Shown here in pieces: positions 1 through 5,922 of a stretch of 7,415 nt of DNA. The notes beneath the pieces are model-generated. The model searched no databases and was not told where the DNA came from. It was given only the letters and a program-made list of their open reading frames with translations. Made by a program: the position numbers and the translations under genes. The number at the start of each line of letters is the position of its first letter. Position 1 is the stretch's first letter. The stretch is from WGAB01 sp964406105 (GTDB taxonomy: Bacteria > Hydrothermota > Hydrothermia > WGAB01): the NCBI GenBank assembly GCA_964406105.1, contig CAYOQK010000001.1, positions 1 through 7,415 on the forward strand, in the 5' to 3' direction.

Positions 1-1093
1 TCCCCGTTCCTGGAAATCCCCCTTGAACATCGCTGTAGGTGATGGAAACAGTGCCTTGGTAGTTATACACCTGGGCCCCCGTGGTGGCCTGGTTTCCCCA
101 GAGGATGCCGTTGGTGAGCACCACGGTGCCCTGGAAGTTGCAGATGCCGCCTCCCCCGAATCCAGCCTGGTGGGCTGTGTTGCTGTAGAAGGTGCAGTTC
201 CGTAGGGTGAGGGTGCTCTGGTCGTTTAAAATTCCTCCTCCCCCGAAGCCCCCGTAGTCCCAGCCGTTGGTGGCCTGATTTTCGTAAAACACCCCGTTGG
301 CCACCGTAGGCTCGCTGAGATAAGTGTACATCCCTCCCCCTTTGACGGCGGTGTTTCTGACAAAGCGGACGTTGATGAGGAGAGGTTGACTGCCTGTAGA
401 GGTGTACAGCCCCCCACCCTTGTAGTCTCCGTTGGGGAAGGTGCTGTTTTGGCGGAAGGTGACGTTCTCCAGCCGAGGGTGGCTTTCGTTTTGGATGAAC
501 ATCCCGCCCCCGTGGTGTGCTGTGTTGCCTTGAAGAATCAGGTTCCTCAGAACAGGTTGGCTGTGGGAGGCCACGAGCACGCCACCCCCTACGTGGTCTA
601 CACCTGAGAGGTCCGCCATGCCGGCGGTGATCAGGAAACCATCCAAGAGCGTTGCGCTGCTGGCTCCTGAGTCAATTTGAACGACGTGTAGGGCGTTTCG
701 CCCCACGATGCTGTCCGGGTGGGGGGTGACGCCGGTGAAGTCTGTGCGGTCGTTGTGGTCCACGTCGCCGCTAAGGATGGTCCGGAAACGGCTCCAATCG
801 CGTTGCGACAAGGAGGTTTCGTTTCCCCGGAATCCCCCATAGAGGGCAACACCGTTGTGTAAGACAAACGACGCCCCGCTGTCTGGGAAGTAGAACCCAG
901 AGGCTACCCAGATCTGATCGCCGCTATCGGCAACTGCTAAGGCATCTTGGAGGTCAGTAAAGGCGTCCTCCCAGGAGGTCCCATTGTTGGCCCCGGTGGC
1001 ATCCCCTTTGACATACAGGGTATCGCCGGCCCAGAGGGCTCCGATGCTGAGGATCACCGTAGGGATGATCCCCTTGAGCCATGCCCTTTTCAT
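1..1093 (-). CDS. Secreted right-handed parallel beta-helix repeat protein (partial, C-terminus beyond left edge)
   Basis: I translated this frame by hand: it is open from the ATG at 1093 to the left edge (364 residues, no stop), so the gene is incomplete. Residues 1-22 look like a signal peptide (MKR, hydrophobic stretch, likely cut after ALWA), so the product is probably exported. Residues 25-70 (LYV.GDATGANNGTSWEDAF, then a DQIWVASG-like segment) match the usual N-terminal cap of secreted beta-helix proteins. From about residue 165 there are coils of 26-33 residues, each with GGG(V/M/L/I) (172, 198, 229, 255, 288, 317) followed by N-x-x-F/I-x-x-N. The visible end, NGILWGN then YSDVQGGFPGTG, is the signature that usually comes before a NIDADPLF-like segment in choice-of-anchor Q type proteins. 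The start is fixed by a full SD (AAGGAGGT) five bases upstream. Ligand or enzymatic role is unknown; a surface or extracellular role is inferred. A C-terminal sorting tail would lie outside the window. Confidence 0.9.
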   Translation of the reverse strand, partial: MKRAWLKGIIPTVILSIGALWAGDTLYVKGDATGANNGTSWEDAFTDLQDALAVADSGDQIWVASGFYFPDSGASFVLHNGVALYGGFRGNETSLSQRDWSRFRTILSGDVDHNDRTDFTGVTPHPDSIVGRNALHVVQIDSGASSATLLDGFLITAGMADLSGVDHVGGGVLVASHSQPVLRNLILQGNTAHHGGGMFIQNESHPRLENVTFRQNSTFPNGDYKGGGLYTSTGSQPLLINVRFVRNTAVKGGGMYTYLSEPTVANGVFYENQATNGWDYGGFGGGGILNDQSTLTLRNCTFYSNTAHQAGFGGGGICNFQGTVVLTNGILWGNQATTGAQVYNYQGTVSITYSDVQGGFPGTG

Positions 1094-1098
1094 CCTGT

Positions 1099-1106
1099 AC
1101 CTCCTT
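1099..1106 (-). promoter_or_regulatory. Strong ribosome binding site of the beta-helix gene
   Basis: The minus strand reads AAGGAGGT, a full anti-SD match, five bases before the ATG at 1093. It decides the start of a frame that is open to the window edge. Confidence 0.85.
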
Positions 1107-1112
1107 ACCCCC

Positions 1113-1166
1113 GTGTTGGGACTTGCAAAGGCCCATCATGTTGCTGTGCTCTCTTGAATCCAACAC
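1113..1166 (-). repeat. Long-range inverted repeat in the 5' leader (GTGTTGG / CCAACAC)
   Basis: On the minus strand GTGTTGG (1166-1160) is matched by CCAACAC (1119-1113), a perfect 7-bp pairing with a 40-base loop, ending six bases upstream of the SD at 1099-1106. A purine run (1181-1166, G6-A4-G3 core) abuts its upstream arm. It could place the SD at the base of a stem-loop. A 7-bp stem with so long a loop may be chance. Confidence 0.35.
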
Positions 1167-1187
1167 CCTTTTCCCCCCTTTACCAGG

Positions 1188-1210
1188 CCCCTCTGTGAAC
1201 GCCAGAGGAA
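1188..1210 (-). repeat. Short hairpin at the predicted 5' end of the beta-helix mRNA
   Basis: CCTCTG (1208-1203 read on minus) and CAGAGG (1195-1190) form a 6-bp stem with a 7-base loop, extendable by two T-G wobbles. It begins within a few bases of the predicted transcription start near 1211. No U-run follows, so it is not an intrinsic terminator on the minus strand. It may be a 5'-end stabilising hairpin; no function is shown. Confidence 0.45.
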
Positions 1211-1217
1211 CACCCTA

Positions 1218-1246
1218 ACTTTACGTACCCCCTGAACGCATGTCAA
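1218..1246 (-). promoter_or_regulatory. Sigma-70-type promoter of the beta-helix gene
   Basis: The minus strand has a perfect -35 TTGACA (1246-1241), a 17-base spacer, and -10 TAAAGT (1223-1218; four of six consensus bases). Transcription would start near 1211, giving a leader of about 118 bases. It lies in the only intergenic space of useful size in the window, which supports a transcription unit separate from the upstream operon. Confidence 0.65.
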
Positions 1247-1273
1247 CCTGGGGCCTCAACACGATCCGGGCGT

Positions 1274-2485
1274 CTAAGGGAGGGGTTCCGTAAGGACCTG
1301 TCGGATGTGTTCCAGGGCCCAGTCCAATTCCTCTTTTTTGATCACCAGGGGAGGGGCGAACCGGATCACCTGCTCATGGGTTTCTTTGGCCAGGATCCCC
1401 CGATGCATGAGTTTCTCGCAGAAGGGTCGCGCCGTGCCATACTCCCGTTTGATTTCCACCCCGATCAGGAGCCCCTTTCCTCGCACTTCTTTGACATAGG
1501 GGCTTGGGATTTGCCGGAGTTGTTCCATGAAGTAGGCGCCCAGTTCCTGAGCGCGTTCTGGGAGATGTTCTTCCACCAGCACGTCTAAGGCGGCCATGGC
1601 TACAGCAGCACCCAGGGGGTTTCCGCCGAAGGTGGAGCCGTGGTCTCCGGGGGTGAACACCTCCATGATCTCGTTGTCGGCCAGGATAGCCGACACGGGG
1701 TACACCCCACCGCCCAGGGCTTTGCCCAAGATGAGCACATCGGGCCGGGCTCCCTCGTGTTCAAAGGCGAACATTTTGCCTGTTCGGCCGAAGCCCGTTT
1801 GGATCTCGTCCAGCATGAGCAAAACCTGGTGTTTGCGGGTGATCTCACGGATGGCCCGAAGGTAGCCCTCTGGGGGAACGATCACACCTCCCTCGCCTTG
1901 GATGGGTTCCACCAAAAAGGCTACAGTGTTCGGTGTAATGGCCTTTTCCAGGGCCTCAGCGTCGCCAAAGGGGATCACCTTGAACCCTGGTGTAAAGGGA
2001 CCGAAACCAAAGCGATACTGGGGTTCCGTGGAAAAACTGATGATGGTGATCGTGCGGCCGTGGAAATTGTTTTCGGCCACGATGATCTCGGCTTGGTTCT
2101 CCGGTACCCCCTTTTTGAGGTATCCCCACTTCCGGGCCGCCTTCAGGGCGGTTTCCACGGCCTCAGCCCCTGTGTTCATGGGCAGTGCCTTTTCAAACCC
2201 TGCCAGTTGGCACAGTTTCTTCAGGAAGGGGCCCATCTTGTCGTTGTGGAAGGCGCGAGAGGTCAGGGTAACGCGGCCCGCCTGTTCCACCAGAGCCTGC
2301 ACGATGCGGGGGTGGCGATGCCCCTGGTTCAGGGCCGAGTAAGCGGAAAGCATGTCCAAATAGCGGCGGCCTTCCACATCGTAAACCCAAACCCCCTCGC
2401 CCCGTTCAATCACCACGGGCAGGGGATGATAGTTGTGGGCACTCCAGGTTTCTGCCTCTCGGATGAACTCCTCGGTTCGGCTCAT
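1274..2485 (-). CDS. rocD: Ornithine aminotransferase (ornithine--oxo-acid transaminase), class III PLP enzyme
   Basis: Transfers the delta-amino group of ornithine to 2-oxoglutarate, giving glutamate-5-semialdehyde (cyclising to pyrroline-5-carboxylate) and glutamate in the cytoplasm; it links arginine/ornithine with proline and glutamate. The 403-residue length fits RocD. Visible motifs: NNYHPLP-like start (SAHNYHPLP, 15-23), MLSAYSALNQGHRHP (45-59; Tyr49 matches the ornithine-specific Tyr of OATs), TSRAFHND (75-82), NTGAEAVE (104-111), NFHGRT (140-145), EPIQGEGG (193-200), DEIQTG (226-231), and ILGKALGGG (252-260) with PLP lysine Lys255, then STFGGNPL and ETHEQVIRFAPPL. The match to Bacillus-type RocD runs along the whole protein. 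Acetylornithine or GABA aminotransferases are less likely given the SAYSALNQGH region. The ATG has AGGAGG five bases upstream, directly after the TAA of the glycosyltransferase gene, so translation is probably coupled. No proline or arginine gene is adjacent, so catabolic versus biosynthetic use is open. Confidence 0.95.
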   Translation of the reverse strand: MSRTEEFIREAETWSAHNYHPLPVVIERGEGVWVYDVEGRRYLDMLSAYSALNQGHRHPRIVQALVEQAGRVTLTSRAFHNDKMGPFLKKLCQLAGFEKALPMNTGAEAVETALKAARKWGYLKKGVPENQAEIIVAENNFHGRTITIISFSTEPQYRFGFGPFTPGFKVIPFGDAEALEKAITPNTVAFLVEPIQGEGGVIVPPEGYLRAIREITRKHQVLLMLDEIQTGFGRTGKMFAFEHEGARPDVLILGKALGGGVYPVSAILADNEIMEVFTPGDHGSTFGGNPLGAAVAMAALDVLVEEHLPERAQELGAYFMEQLRQIPSPYVKEVRGKGLLIGVEIKREYGTARPFCEKLMHRGILAKETHEQVIRFAPPLVIKKEELDWALEHIRQVLTEPLP

Positions 2486-2490
2486 GGCTC

Positions 2491-2496
2491 CCTCCT
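2491..2496 (-). promoter_or_regulatory. Ribosome binding site of rocD, abutting the upstream stop
   Basis: The minus strand reads TAA-AGGAGG-GAGCC-ATG: the stop of the preceding gene is followed at once by a strong SD with five-base spacing, favouring the ATG at 2485. Confidence 0.8.
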
Positions 2497-3648
2497 TTAT
2501 TGACTTCGGCGTATTGTAACGGATCTGGACTCTTGGAGCACCTCCAGGTACACCTGTTCCACCTGTTGGGCGATGGTGGACCAGGCGTAGCGGCGGGCTG
2601 TGGCCAATCCGTGTTCCCGGAGTTGACGGGCCAATTTGGGATCCTTCAGCACGGCCAACAGGGCCTGGGCGTAGGCCCTGGGGTTTTGCACGTCCACCAG
2701 CAGGCCGTTGACCCCATGCTGGATCACCTGTTGATACCCAGGGATTCGGGAGGCCACCACTGGTGTGCCGCTGGCCATGGCCTCCAACAGGACAATGCCA
2801 AAGGTCTCGCCCCCGATGGCTGGTGATGTGTATACATCGGCGTATCGGTAATAGGCAGGGAGGTCTTTGGCGGGCACGAAACCCGTGAACACCACGGAGT
2901 CTCGGAGCCCTTCGGGCACCCTTTGGCGGTAGGTTTCCAGGTAGGCGCCCCCGCCCACAGCCAGCAGGGAGGCTGTGGGAATCTGGCGTTTGACTTCTTG
3001 AAAGGCCTGTAGCAGTAGGGGAAAACCCTTACGGGGCTCCATTCTGCCCAGGTAGAGGATCACGGGGCGGGACACTCGCACCGGCGGCAGGGGCCCTTCC
3101 GGCCGGAACCTGTGCAGGTCCACACCATTGGGAATGATCACGTAGCGGCCCGGATAGTGGTCTTTCATCGTTTCCCAGGCCACGGCCGACACCACGATCA
3201 TCCTCCGGAGTTTCCGGGCCGATCGCCGAAACCACACCTTCCCCAATCGGTGGAAGTTGAAGCCCACAAAGGCAGTGTGAAAGGTGGCCACGTGGGTCCC
3301 GTGCCCGTAATGGAGGGCGAGTTGGGGGAGGTTGAGGGCCAGAGGGCCGTGGGTGTGCACGATGTCAAACCGATGGTGCCGAAAGAACGTACGGACTTCC
3401 AGGGGAAGGGTAGGGGAGAGGGTGAGGGTGAGTTGGGTTTTGTTCAGCACTCCCAAGGCGGGCAGGATCCGAACCCGTCCTACCCGGTAAACCCAGGGAG
3501 GATCGGTGTAGGTGCCAGGGTAGCGGCCGGTGAGGATGCGAACGTCGTGCCCCCGTTCCCGTAGGGCCAGGGTAAGGTGGTGGAGGTGTTCCGACACCCC
3601 TCCAGGGAAGGGGTAGTAAGCGTCCGATACCTGGAGAATGCGGAGCAT
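2497..3648 (-). CDS. GT4-family glycosyltransferase (GT-B fold, PimA-like)
   Basis: Retaining glycosyltransferase that transfers a sugar from a nucleotide donor; acceptor unknown. The 383-residue length is usual for the family. N-terminal domain: LQVSDAYYPFPGGVSEH (5-21, glycine loop), DIVHTHGPLAL (95-105), ATFHT (121-125, His124 at the position of the PimA catalytic His), VVSAVAWE (152-159), IIPNGVDLHRFRP (171-183). C-terminal domain: LYLGRMEPRKG (198-208; Arg202 and Lys207 fit the phosphate-binding pair), then GGETFGIVLLEAMASGTPVV (279-298) with the E-x7-E pair Glu281/Glu289. The GGETFGIVLLEAMA block is close to phosphatidylinositol mannosyltransferases, but inositol lipids cannot be assumed. 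No transmembrane segment is obvious; a peripheral membrane role in glycolipid synthesis is inferred. Other lipid or polysaccharide mannosyl/glucosyltransferases are alternatives. The start (MLRILQVSDAYYP) fits the family although no good SD precedes it. It lies seven bases after the ribH stop, so coupling is likely. Confidence 0.9.
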   Translation of the reverse strand: MLRILQVSDAYYPFPGGVSEHLHHLTLALRERGHDVRILTGRYPGTYTDPPWVYRVGRVRILPALGVLNKTQLTLTLSPTLPLEVRTFFRHHRFDIVHTHGPLALNLPQLALHYGHGTHVATFHTAFVGFNFHRLGKVWFRRSARKLRRMIVVSAVAWETMKDHYPGRYVIIPNGVDLHRFRPEGPLPPVRVSRPVILYLGRMEPRKGFPLLLQAFQEVKRQIPTASLLAVGGGAYLETYRQRVPEGLRDSVVFTGFVPAKDLPAYYRYADVYTSPAIGGETFGIVLLEAMASGTPVVASRIPGYQQVIQHGVNGLLVDVQNPRAYAQALLAVLKDPKLARQLREHGLATARRYAWSTIAQQVEQVYLEVLQESRSVTIRRSQ

Positions 3649-3655
3649 TCGGGGA

Positions 3656-4147
3656 TCAGGTGGAAGACCCCGATCCCGGTTTCCGGAGTTGCTCCAGCAG
3701 GTCCAGGGTTTCCAGGAGGGTTAGCAGGGCATCGCGGCCGCGGTTCCCCATCTTGCCCCCGGCTCGTTCTCTGGCCTGGTCCGGGGTATCGGCCAGGATC
3801 ACGCCGCTGGCTACAGGGACAGCCGGGCCATGGTGTCCCAAGCGACTGACGCCGTGCATCACTTCGCGGGCAACGTACTCAAAGTGGGGGGTTTCGCCCC
3901 GGATCACGCACCCCAAGGCCAGTAAGCCGTCAAACTGCTTGAGCCGTGCCAGGGCCTGAAGCACTTGGGGGATTTCCAAGGCCCCGGGAACCCAAAAGAC
4001 CTCAAAGTCGTCCTCCGCGCCCCCGAGTTGCAGGAAGGCCTCGTAGGCCCCGCGTACCAGGGTTTCGGTAATGCGGCCGTTGAATCGGGAAGCCACCACG
4101 CCGATCCGGCGGCCTTTGGCAGAGAGTTTACCCCGATGTTCCCTCAT
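3656..4147 (-). CDS. ribH: 6,7-dimethyl-8-ribityllumazine synthase
   Basis: Condenses 3,4-dihydroxy-2-butanone 4-phosphate with 5-amino-6-ribitylamino-uracil to form lumazine, the penultimate step of riboflavin synthesis. The family assembles as pentamers or 60-mer capsids in the cytoplasm. At 163 residues it is slightly longer than the usual 150-160. Motifs: VVASRFN (17-23; Phe22 stacks on the pyrimidine in known structures), VPGALEIP (53-60; Ala56, Glu58), LGCVIRGETPHFEYVA (78-93; catalytic His88), ERAG (127-130; Arg128 for the phosphate), GNRG (134-137). Oddity: the usual PVxFGVLT segment reads PVASGVIL (111-118), with Ser114 where family members such as B. subtilis Phe113 have an active-site Phe from the neighbouring subunit. 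Its first 20 bases overlap the end of ribBA, and a GGAGG lies eight bases upstream. The tail (156-163, KPGSGSST) is Gly/Ser-rich and probably disordered. Confidence 0.95.
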   Translation of the reverse strand: MREHRGKLSAKGRRIGVVASRFNGRITETLVRGAYEAFLQLGGAEDDFEVFWVPGALEIPQVLQALARLKQFDGLLALGCVIRGETPHFEYVAREVMHGVSRLGHHGPAVPVASGVILADTPDQARERAGGKMGNRGRDALLTLLETLDLLEQLRKPGSGSST

Positions 4148-5366
4148 GGTCTTCTCCTCCCAAGTCCAGCAGGTGCCCGAGTTTTTCCCGTTTTACCGTG
4201 AGGTAACGGTAGTTCTCCTCGTTGGGTTGGATCACGATGGGCACCCGTTCCACGATTTTGAGGCCGTAGCCCTCCAGCCCCACGATCTTTTTGGGGTTAT
4301 TGGTCAGCAGGCGGATGGTGCTCAGCCCGAGGTCCCGAAGGATCTGGGCACCGATGCCGTAATCCCGGAGATCCTCTGGGAACCCCATCATGTGGTTGGC
4401 TTCTACGGTGTCAAAGCCTTCGTCCTGAAGGGCATAGGCCCGGAGTTTGTTGATGATGCCCATGCCACGCCCCTCTTGTCGCATGTACAGGAACACGCCT
4501 TGGCCCTCCTGGGCAATCATCCGGAGGGCATTGTGGAGTTGGTCACCGCAGTCGCACCGCAGGGATCCAAAGATGTCACCGGTGATGCATTGGGAATGGA
4601 CCCGAACCAGCACGTTGGCTTTGCCCTGAACCTCTCCCTTGACGAGGGCCAAGTGCACTTCGCCGGTGAGGGTGTCCTGGTATGCGTGCACCGTGAATTC
4701 GCCGTAGCGGGTGGGGAGCCGTGCCGAGGCCACTCGTTTTACCGTCCGTTCCTTGCGGATCCGGTAGCGGATGAGGTCCTCAATGGTGATGATGCGGATG
4801 CCGAGTTGTTGGGCAATGCGGGTGAGGTGGTCCATCCGAGCCATGCGGCCCTGGTCGTCCATAATCTCGCAGATCACCCCTGCCGGCGGAAGGCCGGCCA
4901 AGCGAGCAAGGTCCACGGCGGCCTCGGTGTGGCCGGCCCGACGGAGAACCCCTCCCCGGAGGGCCTTCAGGGTGTACACGTGGCCTGGCCGGGCGAAGTC
5001 CTCGGGTTTGCTGTGGGGGTCTACGGCCAGGCGGATGGTGTGGGCCCGGTCAAAGGCCGAGGTGCCGGTGGTGATCCCCTCGCGGGCGTCAATGGGAACG
5101 CCGAAGTTGGTGCCGTGGCGGCTGGTGTTGGTGATGGGCAGTTCCAGGTCCAGTTCGCGGAATCGGGTTTCGTCCAAGGCCAGGCAGATGAGGCCGCCGC
5201 CGAGTTTTGCCATAATGTTGATGTGTTCCGGGGTTACCTTAGCGGCGGCCACCACGAAGTCGCCTTCGTTTTCGCGGTTTTCGTCGTCCACCACGATGAC
5301 CATGCGGCCCTGGCGGATGTCCTCAATGGCCTCTTCAATGTCGGCGAACAGTGGATCGCGGTGCAT
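4128..5366 (-). CDS. ribBA: Bifunctional 3,4-dihydroxy-2-butanone-4-phosphate synthase / GTP cyclohydrolase II
   Basis: The N-terminal half converts ribulose 5-phosphate to DHBP plus formate; the C-terminal half opens GTP to the first pyrimidine intermediate of riboflavin synthesis. The 412-residue length fits fused RibBA. RibB domain (about 1-205): DDENRENEGD (27-36, acidic metal/substrate loop), HGTNFGVPIDAR (84-95), TTGTSAFDRAHTI (99-111), RPGHV (126-130), GGVLRRAGHTEAAVDL (138-153; His146 is the metal-ligand His). RibA domain (about 206-400): zinc site Cys260, Cys271, Cys273 (SQCITGDIFGSLRCDCG), MRQEGRGMGI (295-304), DTVEANHMMGF (319-329), RDYGIGAQIL (334-343), LLTNNPKK (353-360). Both halves keep their key residues, so both activities are expected, unlike RibBA versions with one decayed domain. 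The start (MHRDPLFADIEEAIEDIRQG) is family-like. There is no close SD; the accB stop is nine bases upstream and a TATAAT lies just before the ATG. No FMN riboswitch is seen in front of it. Confidence 0.97.
   Translation of the reverse strand: MHRDPLFADIEEAIEDIRQGRMVIVVDDENRENEGDFVVAAAKVTPEHINIMAKLGGGLICLALDETRFRELDLELPITNTSRHGTNFGVPIDAREGITTGTSAFDRAHTIRLAVDPHSKPEDFARPGHVYTLKALRGGVLRRAGHTEAAVDLARLAGLPPAGVICEIMDDQGRMARMDHLTRIAQQLGIRIITIEDLIRYRIRKERTVKRVASARLPTRYGEFTVHAYQDTLTGEVHLALVKGEVQGKANVLVRVHSQCITGDIFGSLRCDCGDQLHNALRMIAQEGQGVFLYMRQEGRGMGIINKLRAYALQDEGFDTVEANHMMGFPEDLRDYGIGAQILRDLGLSTIRLLTNNPKKIVGLEGYGLKIVERVPIVIQPNEENYRYLTVKREKLGHLLDLGGEDHEGTSG
4156..4160 (-). promoter_or_regulatory. Ribosome binding site of ribH inside the ribBA coding end
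   Basis: GGAGG on the minus strand sits eight bases before the ribH ATG, within the last codons of ribBA. It supports the ATG at 4147 and the 20-base overlap of the two frames. Confidence 0.75.
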
Positions 5367-5374
5367 GACAGGAA

Positions 5375-5380
5375 ATTATA
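5375..5380 (-). promoter_or_regulatory. TATAAT box just upstream of the ribBA start (possible leaderless promoter)
   Basis: The minus strand reads TATAAT-TTCCTGTC-ATG: a perfect -10 hexamer ending eight bases before the ribBA ATG, overlapping the TAA stop of the biotinyl-protein gene. I find no good -35 at 15-18 bases (at 17 it is GCTCCA) and no TG extension. If used, it would give a leaderless or nearly leaderless mRNA, which would fit the missing SD. Chance is a serious alternative. Confidence 0.35.
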
Positions 5381-5897
5381 CCCCGGATTCCTCCACTTGG
5401 AGCACCACCAGGTCGCGGCCGGCGGAGACGCTTTGGCCTGGTTCCACGTGGATCTTCTTGATGATGCCTGAGGCCGGTGCTGGGATCTCCGATCGCATCT
5501 TCATGGCTTCCAGTACCAACAGGCTATCGCCTTCGGCCACCCGTTCGCCGGCCTCCTTGAGCACATCTACCACCAGGCCCGACATGGGAGCCCGTACCAC
5601 CACCTCTCCCTCCTGGATCCCCACAGTGCCTTTGCGTTCTGCGCGTTCCACAGGGATCACGTAGCGCCGATAACGGGTTTGCACCACCACTTGATCGGGC
5701 CCGGGCTCAATCCAAACCACCTCTTGGTGGCCAGCCAACTCTACCCGGTACACGCCAGGCTGAATCTCGTGGAATCGCAGGGTATGGGTGCCTTGGTTTT
5801 CGCCAAGAAGGCGGAACACCACCTCCTGCAGATTCCGTTCAAACTCCACCTCGTGGGTTCCCTCGGGGAGGGTCACCCGAACCTTGGTACCCTTCAT
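5376..5897 (-). CDS. Biotin carboxyl carrier protein with BT-like N-terminal domain (acyl-CoA carboxylase alpha-subunit C-terminal part)
   Basis: Carries the covalent biotin that shuttles CO2 between biotin carboxylase and a carboxyltransferase. It has 173 residues. Residues 99-169 form a biotinyl domain: VRAPMSGLVVDVLKEAGERV (101-120), EAMKM (130-134, biotin on Lys133), PASGIIKKIHVEPGQSV (141-157). Residues 1-85 are beta-rich (LRFHEIQPGVYRVELAGHQE, 40-59) and resemble the BT domain that, in propionyl- and methylcrotonyl-CoA carboxylase alpha subunits, sits between biotin carboxylase and the biotinyl domain. The usual Ala/Pro-rich linker of E. coli AccB is absent. I chose the ATG at 5897 because GGAGG lies seven bases upstream; the frame extends to an ATG at 6014 inside the biotin carboxylase gene, but that extension has no family resemblance. 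It follows the carboxylase gene by 25 bases. An oxaloacetate-decarboxylase or pyruvate-carboxylase type partner cannot be excluded. Confidence 0.88.
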   Translation of the reverse strand: MKGTKVRVTLPEGTHEVEFERNLQEVVFRLLGENQGTHTLRFHEIQPGVYRVELAGHQEVVWIEPGPDQVVVQTRYRRYVIPVERAERKGTVGIQEGEVVVRAPMSGLVVDVLKEAGERVAEGDSLLVLEAMKMRSEIPAPASGIIKKIHVEPGQSVSAGRDLVVLQVEESGV

Positions 5898-5904
5898 GGT
5901 GTTT

Positions 5905-5909
5905 CCTCC
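5905..5909 (-). promoter_or_regulatory. Ribosome binding site deciding the start of the biotinyl protein
   Basis: GGAGG on the minus strand is seven bases before the ATG at 5897, in the 25-base gap after the biotin carboxylase stop. It argues against the longer frame starting at 6014. Confidence 0.75.
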
Positions 5910-5922
5910 GCCCGACTGGGGT

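Larger units (their letters stand above)
1094..1273. other. 180-base intergenic region between rocD and the beta-helix gene
   Basis: This is the only gap over 30 bases in the window. It holds the promoter, two dyads, a purine tract and the SD described separately. I see no intrinsic terminator (GC-rich stem plus T-run) after the rocD stop, so operon transcripts may read through or end by Rho. No tRNA, riboswitch consensus or convincing small ORF was recognised. Confidence 0.7.

Noticed and set aside
150..247. Direct DNA repeat CCTCCCCCGAA at 150-160 and 237-247
   Set aside because: The 87-base offset equals a 29-residue protein coil; it reflects the tandem GGFGGGGI coils of the beta-helix protein, not a mobile or CRISPR-like repeat.
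631..1166. Minus-strand short frames at 631-867 and 954-1166 as separate genes
   Set aside because: They are out of frame with the long beta-helix frame, which has signal peptide, repeats and SD; the short frames have no domain or SD support.
1166..1191. G-quadruplex in the leader (G4, G6, G3 runs)
   Set aside because: Only three G-tracts of suitable size lie close together and one loop is nine bases, so the usual motif is not met.
1190..1273. Intrinsic terminator after rocD
   Set aside because: The dyads present are short, and none is followed by a T-run on the minus strand; the CCTCTG/CAGAGG hairpin lies downstream of a good promoter and fits better as a leader element.
5367..5400. FMN riboswitch in front of the riboflavin genes
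   Set aside because: There are only nine bases between the preceding stop and ribBA, and no RFN-element consensus is visible there or in the other gaps.
4071..5471. A 466-codon open frame on the plus strand opposite ribBA, and similar ones at 1640-2503 and 4771-5664
   Set aside because: They lie antisense to clear conserved genes, show no recognisable domain and low-complexity composition, and are expected where strong G/C third-position bias removes stops on the other strand.
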